Assembly (NCBI RefSeq): GCF_030553305.1
Contig: NZ_JARRAH010000001.1
Location: 1,798,001-1,862,000 of the forward strand
Reading direction: 5' to 3'
DNA length: 64,000 bases
Origin: Halomarina ordinaria
Lineage (GTDB): Archaea; Halobacteriota; Halobacteria; Halobacteriales; Haloarculaceae
In this document: piece after piece, positions 59,154 to 64,000 of the stretch
Layout: each line of letters opens with the position of its first letter
Position numbering within the stretch: the first letter of the stretch is position 1
Position numbers and translations under genes: made by a program
The notes under the pieces: generated by a model
The model's input: only the letters and a program-made list of their open reading frames with translations
Told to the model about the DNA's origin: nothing
The model's database searches: none

Positions 59154-60935
59154 ATGAGTAACGCGAAGATCGTCTGTACGCTCGGGCCGGCGTCCGCCTC
59201 GCACGAGCGGATTCGGGCGCTCGCCGACGCGGGGATGACCGTGGCGCGGGTGAACTCGAGTCACGGGACGCGCGAGGAGCGCCGCGACCTCCTCGAACGC
59301 ATCCGGGAGGTCGACCGCGAGTCGGCGGCCCCGCTGGCGTCGATGGTGGACCTGCAGGGGCCCGAGATTCGGACCGCACCCGTAGAGGAACCGGTCGACC
59401 TGGTCGAGGGGAGCGAGGTGCGGTTCGTCGAGGGCGACGACGCCAGCGCGAGCGAGGTCGGCCTCTCCATCTCCATCGCGGGGGCCTCGCCCGGCGACCG
59501 GGTCCTCGTCGACGACGGGCGCATCGAGGCGACCGTCGAGCGCGTCGACGGCGATGCGGTCGTCGCGCGCGTCGAGAGCGGCGGCGAACTGGGCGCGCGA
59601 AAGGGGGTGAACGTCCCCGGCCTCGCCCTCGACCTCGACGTCGTCACGGAGGACGACCGTGAGGACCTCGAACTCGCCGTCGAGCAGGAGGCCGACTTCG
59701 TCGCGGCGAGTTTCGTCCGCACCGCTGAGGACGTGCTCGCGGTCGCGGGGGTCATCGAGGACCTCGGCGGCGACGTGCCCGTCGTCGCCAAACTGGAGCG
59801 AAGCGGCGCCATCGACCACCTGGAGGACATCGTCGAGGCGGCCTACGGCGTGATGGTCGCGCGTGGGGACCTCGGCGTCGAGTACCCCCTCCAGGAGGTC
59901 CCGCTCATCCAGAAGCGCGTGGTACGGCGCTGCCGGGAGACGGGCACGCCGGTCATCATCGCGACGGAGATGCTCGACTCGATGGTCCACGCGCGCCGGC
60001 CCACGCGCGCCGAGGCCTCCGACGTGGCGAACGCCGTCCTCGACGGCACGGACGCGGTGATGCTCTCGGCGGAGACGGCCATCGGCGACGACCCCGTCCG
60101 GGTCGTCGAGACGATGGACACCATCGTCTCGGAGGTGGAGGCGAGCGAGGAGTACGCCGACCTGCGCGAACAGCGCGTCCCGGGGCCGGGGACGGCGAGC
60201 GCCGACTCGCTGGCCCGGGCGGCGCGCTACCTCTCGCGCGACGTGGGCGCGAGTGCCGTCGTCGCGGCCAGCGAGTCCGGCTACACCGCACTCAAGACCG
60301 CGAAGTACCGTCCGGAGGCGCCCATCGTCGCCGCGACGCCCGACGAGGGCGTGCGCCGGCGTCTCGCGCTCTCGTGGGGCATCCGTCCGGTCCACGTCGA
60401 CTACGTCGCCGACGCGGAGGACGTCATCAGGGGGGCGGTCGACGCCGTCCTCGACGTGGGGGCCGCCGAGAGCGGCGACACCGTCGTCGTCCTCTCGGGG
60501 ATGATGACGGGCGTCGAGGGGACGGACACGACGAACATGCTCAAGGTCCACGTCGCCGCCGAGACGCTGGCGACGGGCCAGGGGACCGTCCCCGGCCGGG
60601 TCGTCGGCCCCCTCGCGTACGCCGGCGACGGCCTCGAGAACGCACCGGAGGGGGCGATACTCGCCGTCCCCGGGTCGTTCGAGGGACCGTTCGACGGCGA
60701 CCTCTCGCGCATCGGCGGCATCGTCGCCGCCCGCCGCGGGATGACCGGCTACGCGGCCATCGTCGCCCGCGAACTCGGCGTCCCGATGGTCTCGGGTGCC
60801 TCGCTCGCCCCCGCCGACGTCGCGCCCGGAACGACCGTCACCGTCGACGCCGAACGCGGTATCGTCTACGAGGGCGACGTGCTGGCGCGCGAGCGGGCGG
60901 CGGGGGCGGAGATAACGGCCGACCGGCGACCGTAG
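59154..60935 (+). CDS. pyk: Pyruvate kinase with C-terminal PEP-utilising mobile domain
   Basis: 593 residues. TIM-barrel motifs: KIVCTLGPAS near 5, VARVNSSHG, substrate/Mg VDLQGPEIRT near 66, K in VVAKLERSGAI, DGTDAVMLSAETAIG near 297. The ~110-residue C-terminal addition is the swivel domain found in many bacterial pyruvate kinases; its active His is replaced (RGMTGYAAIVARELGVP, Tyr where His is expected), so phosphotransfer through this domain is unlikely. Catalyses PEP plus ADP to pyruvate plus ATP. Confidence 0.95.
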   Translation: MSNAKIVCTLGPASASHERIRALADAGMTVARVNSSHGTREERRDLLERIREVDRESAAPLASMVDLQGPEIRTAPVEEPVDLVEGSEVRFVEGDDASASEVGLSISIAGASPGDRVLVDDGRIEATVERVDGDAVVARVESGGELGARKGVNVPGLALDLDVVTEDDREDLELAVEQEADFVAASFVRTAEDVLAVAGVIEDLGGDVPVVAKLERSGAIDHLEDIVEAAYGVMVARGDLGVEYPLQEVPLIQKRVVRRCRETGTPVIIATEMLDSMVHARRPTRAEASDVANAVLDGTDAVMLSAETAIGDDPVRVVETMDTIVSEVEASEEYADLREQRVPGPGTASADSLARAARYLSRDVGASAVVAASESGYTALKTAKYRPEAPIVAATPDEGVRRRLALSWGIRPVHVDYVADAEDVIRGAVDAVLDVGAAESGDTVVVLSGMMTGVEGTDTTNMLKVHVAAETLATGQGTVPGRVVGPLAYAGDGLENAPEGAILAVPGSFEGPFDGDLSRIGGIVAARRGMTGYAAIVARELGVPMVSGASLAPADVAPGTTVTVDAERGIVYEGDVLARERAAGAEITADRRP

Positions 60936-61097
60936 CGCCGACGCCGGCGCGCGACGACCCGCGGGGCGACCGGGAGGCGACGGCCCGTGAGGCGACCGGG
61001 CGCGGCGGGTCGTCACCGCGGGCGAGGTGCGCGAGGCGGCCCCACGGGACACGGAAGGGCAGAAAGACGCAAGGGGCTCGCCGCAGGCGTATCGAGT
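60936..61097. other. Repetitive GC-rich intergenic stretch between pyk and wecB
   Basis: No gene is seen. GACGACCCGC (near 60955) and GCGGGTCGTC (near 61006) can pair, and GGCGACCGGG or GGCGACGG recurs three times between them. A structural terminator for pyk is the simplest reading. Confidence 0.35.
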
Positions 61098-62174
61098 ATG
61101 CGAGAACTCGTGGTCGTCGTCGGCACCCGACCCGAAATCATCAAGATGGCCCCGGTGATTCGCGCCGCCGAGGGGACGTTCGAGCGCTATCTGGTCCACA
61201 CGGGCCAGCACTACGACGCGGAGATGAGCGGGGCGTTCTTCGAGGCGCTCGACCTCCCGGCGCCGGACGAGAACCTCGAAATCGGCAGCGGGACACAGGG
61301 CGAGCAGACCTCCCAGGCGCTCGTCGGCGTCGAGCGCCTGCTGCTCGAGCGCGAACCCGCGGCGGCGGTGGCGCTCGGCGACACGAACGCCGTCCTCTCG
61401 ACGGCGCTCGCGGCGTCGAAGCTCTCGACCACGTTCGGCCACGTCGAGGCCGGTCTCCGGAGCTTCGACCGGACGATGCCCGAGGAGGTCAACCGCGTCG
61501 TCGCCGACCACGTCGCCGACCTCTCGTTCGCTCCGACCGAACAGGCCGTCTCACACCTCAGAGACGAGGGCGTCACGGAGGGGGTCCACGAGACGGGCAA
61601 CACCGTCGTCGACGCCTGCCACGAACACGCCCCCCTCGCCGCCGAACGCTCGGACGTCCTCGAACGCTTCGGCCTCGACGGCGACTACGTCGCCGCCACC
61701 ATCCACCGCCCGCACAACACCGACGACGCGGAGCGCCTGCGCGCCGTCGTCGACGCCCTCGATGGCGCGAGCGTGCCGGTCGTCTTCCCCGCCCACCCCC
61801 GCACGCAGCGCGTCCTCGCGGACCTCGACTACGAGCCGTCGGGGTCCCTTCGGCTGGTCGACCCGCTCGACTACCTCGACTTCCTGAAACTGATGGACCA
61901 CGCCCGCGTCGTCGTCACCGACTCCGGCGGCATCCAGGAGGAGGCGTCGGTGCTGGAGGTGCCCTGTCTGACGGTGCGCCCGAACACCGAGCGCCCGGAG
62001 ACGGTCGAGGCCGGCGTGAACGAACTCGTCGAACCCGCAGAGCTGAGCGCGCGCCTCGAGACCCTGCTGACCGACGCCGACGCCCGCGACGCGATGACCG
62101 GCCACCCGGACCTCTACGGCGACGGCGACGCCGGCGAACGCATCGTCGCGGCGCTCGACGCCGCCCTCGACTGA
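61098..62174 (+). CDS. wecB: UDP-N-acetylglucosamine 2-epimerase (non-hydrolysing)
   Basis: 358 residues: VVVVGTRPEIIKMAPVI at the N-terminus, TGQHYDAEMSG near 33, HVEAGLRSFDRTMPEEVNR near 117, TIHRPHNTDD near 200 and SGGIQEEASVL near 275. It converts UDP-GlcNAc to UDP-ManNAc, a precursor of acetamido sugars used in archaeal N-glycans and exopolysaccharides. Followed after one base by a glycosyltransferase, so part of a glycan cluster continuing past the window. Confidence 0.95.
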   Translation: MRELVVVVGTRPEIIKMAPVIRAAEGTFERYLVHTGQHYDAEMSGAFFEALDLPAPDENLEIGSGTQGEQTSQALVGVERLLLEREPAAAVALGDTNAVLSTALAASKLSTTFGHVEAGLRSFDRTMPEEVNRVVADHVADLSFAPTEQAVSHLRDEGVTEGVHETGNTVVDACHEHAPLAAERSDVLERFGLDGDYVAATIHRPHNTDDAERLRAVVDALDGASVPVVFPAHPRTQRVLADLDYEPSGSLRLVDPLDYLDFLKLMDHARVVVTDSGGIQEEASVLEVPCLTVRPNTERPETVEAGVNELVEPAELSARLETLLTDADARDAMTGHPDLYGDGDAGERIVAALDAALD

Positions 62175-62175
62175 G

Positions 62176-63186
62176 ATGGGCGGGCACGTGCTGTGGCTGA
62201 CGCCGGACAAGCCGGCGAACATCAGCGTCGGTCGCCGACGTATCGCCGAGTGCCTCGAAGCCCGCGGCTTCGACGTGACCCTGCGCGGGACGACGCCCCG
62301 GACGCTCCTCGCGTCGGTGCGCGAGCGCGACCGGTACGACGTCGTCGTCGGGACGACGCGGTCGGGGGCGCTCGCGGGGGCACTCCTTCGCCTGCTCGGC
62401 CGGCCCCTCGTGGTCGACCACGTCGACCCCATCCGGCAGTTCGAGGCGACCCACCCCCGGTGGCTGTCGCTCCCCGTACGCGTGCTCGAAGCGTGTGCGT
62501 TCCGGCTCTCGACGCACACGCTGTACGTCTACGAGGAGGAGGAACACCGGGCGCGCCGGCACGCCCCCGCGGCGACGAAGGCCGACCTCGGCGTCTCCTA
62601 CGAGCGGTTCGCGGACCCGGACCCGGCGGCCGTCGAGCGCGCCCGCGAGCGCCTCGCCGACGCCGGCGTCGCACCCGACGACCGGGTGGCCGTCTACGTC
62701 GGGGGGCTCGAACCGCTCTACCGCATCGAGGAACTGCTCGCGGCGGCGCGCTACCTCGACGGCTGGACGCTCCTCGTCCTCGGCGCGGGGAGCCTCGAAC
62801 CGGCCGTCGCGCGCGCCGCCCGCGAGCGCGAGAACGTCGTCTTCCTCGGCACCGTCCCCCACGAGGACGTCCCGGGCTACCTGCACCGCGCGGAGGTGGG
62901 GGTCTGCCTCGTCGACGACCCGCACACGCTGAAGGTGCTGGAGTACGGCGCGGCGGGGCTGTCGGTCGTCCAGGCGCGCGGCCGGGCGGAGGCGCGCTTC
63001 GGTGAGCACGTCACGTTCTGCGACCCGACGCCGACGGGTGTCGCGGGCGGCATCCGCGAGGCGGGCGCCCGACGGCGCGACGCCGACCACGGCCCCGAGG
63101 CGTTCCGCGAGTACGTCGCAGGCTTCGATTACGACCGCGTCGCGGGCCGATACACCGAAGTGTTACGAACGGTTCTGGGCGAATAA
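62176..63186 (+). CDS. Glycosyltransferase, GT4-like
   Basis: 336 residues with a GT-B fold: N-terminal Rossmann (VLWLTPDKPANISVGRRRIAECLEARGF) and C-terminal donor-binding domain with VYVGGLEPLYRIEELLAAARYLDGWTLLVLGAGSL-type pattern and LKVLEYGAAGLSVV (GT4 donor Glu region) near 255. It transfers a sugar in the glycan pathway whose genes flank it. Starts one base after wecB, and the sulfatase begins 10 bp after its stop. Confidence 0.88.
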   Translation: MGGHVLWLTPDKPANISVGRRRIAECLEARGFDVTLRGTTPRTLLASVRERDRYDVVVGTTRSGALAGALLRLLGRPLVVDHVDPIRQFEATHPRWLSLPVRVLEACAFRLSTHTLYVYEEEEHRARRHAPAATKADLGVSYERFADPDPAAVERARERLADAGVAPDDRVAVYVGGLEPLYRIEELLAAARYLDGWTLLVLGAGSLEPAVARAARERENVVFLGTVPHEDVPGYLHRAEVGVCLVDDPHTLKVLEYGAAGLSVVQARGRAEARFGEHVTFCDPTPTGVAGGIREAGARRRDADHGPEAFREYVAGFDYDRVAGRYTEVLRTVLGE

Positions 63187-63196
63187 CTCAACGAAC

Positions 63197-64000
63197 ATGA
63201 CCGACATCCTCCTCCTCACGGTGGACTCGCTGCGCGCCGACCACGTCGGCTGTTACGGCTACGACCGGGAGACGACGCCGACCATCGACGCCCTGGCCGA
63301 CGAGGGGTGTCGCTTCGAGAACGCCTTCGCGCACGCCTGCTCGACCCGGCCGTCGTTCCCCTCCATCCTCGCCTCCTCGTACGCGCTCATGTACGGCGGC
63401 TACGAGCGCATCTCCGACGAGCAGACGCTCGTCTCGGAGGCGCTCTCGGACGCCGGCTACCGGACGGCCGGCCTCCACTCGAACCTCTATCTCTCCGCCG
63501 ACTTCGGCTACGGGAGCGGCTTCGACCACTTCTTCGACTCGAAGACCGACCCCGGCCCGGTCGCCCGCATCAAGCAGATAGCGAAAGACCGCCTCGACAA
63601 CGACGGCCTGCTCTTCCAGGCGCTCTCGACCGGCGTCAACACCGCCGAGCGACAGGCCGGCCTCAACGTCGGGTCGGCGTACGTCACCGCCGACGACCTG
63701 ACCGACATGGCCGTCGACTGGGTCGACGAGCAGGCGACCGCGAGCGACCCGCGCTTCCTCTGGGCGCACTACATGGACGTCCACCACCCCTACGTCCCGC
63801 CCGAGCGCCACCAGCGCGCGCTCACCGGCGAGTACATCGACGAGCGCCAGGCGGTCAAACTCCGCCGGAAGATGCTCGAGGAACCGGAGGCGCTGAGCGA
63901 ACACGAGCGCCAGCAGCTCCTCGACCTCTACGACGCCGAGATTCGCTTCTGCGACGCCGAAATCGGCCGCCTCCTCCAGCACGTCCGCGAGACGTGGGGC
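63197..64000 (+). CDS. Sulfatase / phosphoglycerol-transferase superfamily protein, 3' partial
   Basis: 268 codons inside the window; the frame stays open at the right edge. Begins MTDILLLTVDSLRADHVGCYGYDRETTP, the metal-binding Asp start of the alkaline-phosphatase/sulfatase fold. The nucleophile region is HACSTRPSFPS, where C-S-T-R resembles the sulfatase C/S-x-P/x-R context but is not the standard CxPxR. HYMDVHHPYVPPE near 190 is a further metal-site region. It may act on a sulfated or phospho-sugar in the neighbouring glycan. Confidence 0.88.
   Translation, partial: MTDILLLTVDSLRADHVGCYGYDRETTPTIDALADEGCRFENAFAHACSTRPSFPSILASSYALMYGGYERISDEQTLVSEALSDAGYRTAGLHSNLYLSADFGYGSGFDHFFDSKTDPGPVARIKQIAKDRLDNDGLLFQALSTGVNTAERQAGLNVGSAYVTADDLTDMAVDWVDEQATASDPRFLWAHYMDVHHPYVPPERHQRALTGEYIDERQAVKLRRKMLEEPEALSEHERQQLLDLYDAEIRFCDAEIGRLLQHVRETWG

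Overview
The window is chromosomal DNA from an extremely halophilic archaeon (class Halobacteria). The evidence is the very high GC content with G/C-ending codons, acidic proteins, many overlapping or leaderless genes, bat-type HTH regulators, the cdrL / cdrS-ftsZ2 cell-division locus, tandem proteasome subunits, EF-1alpha, L15e, eIF1, Rio2 and the archaeal style of cobalamin genes. I cannot name the genus. I see no IS element, CRISPR array or replication origin. The first and last genes are cut by the window ends.

Layout. 1-9.4 kb: surface beta-helix protein (partial), EF-1alpha, a CBS protein with a ribosome-hibernation-like C-terminus, two bat-type regulators, a metallophosphoesterase and a MinD-like ATPase with a partner. 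9.5-22.9 kb: late cobalamin steps. cbiP and cobA lie separately, and a tightly overlapping minus-strand run HAD-cbiB-cobS-cobY-cobT-cobD-cbiZ covers aminopropanol-arm attachment, GDP activation, lower-ligand attachment and corrinoid salvage. Among them lie a TauE/SafE exporter with tiny partner genes, two HTH regulators, and two unusual structured intergenic elements near 15.6 and 16.1 kb. 23-28 kb: a pilin, an SDR enzyme, tRNA-Tyr, and the cdrL then cdrS-ftsZ2 locus, whose control region carries five copies of a 7-bp motif. 28-37.5 kb: housekeeping genes (ncsA, endonuclease IV, lipoate ligase, a proteasome beta-alpha pair that looks like a paralogous set, eIF1).

37.6-40.3 kb: a less GC-biased cassette (DsrE, bat-type regulator, broken rhodanese, MFS transporter) that looks acquired. 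40.4-46.9 kb: rio2, an ABC exporter, a trans-sulfuration enzyme, rpl15e, yqeC and mobA. 47-57.6 kb: a molybdenum and C1 region with a large NuoG-like formate dehydrogenase overlapping a NuoF-like subunit, a second formate dehydrogenase catalytic subunit, a COG0523 metallochaperone, a tiny CxxC protein and a zinc formaldehyde dehydrogenase. Together these could oxidise formaldehyde to formate to CO2. 57.8-64 kb: thioredoxin-like and DsbA-like proteins, pyruvate kinase, and the start of a surface-glycan cluster (UDP-GlcNAc 2-epimerase, glycosyltransferase, sulfatase).

Several genes shorter than 60 codons are supported by codon pattern and recognisable motifs (7732-7911, 12546-12692, 12999-13148, 15912-16052, 51792-51911, 56125-56265). 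Names and roles rest on motifs read by eye; no database search was run.
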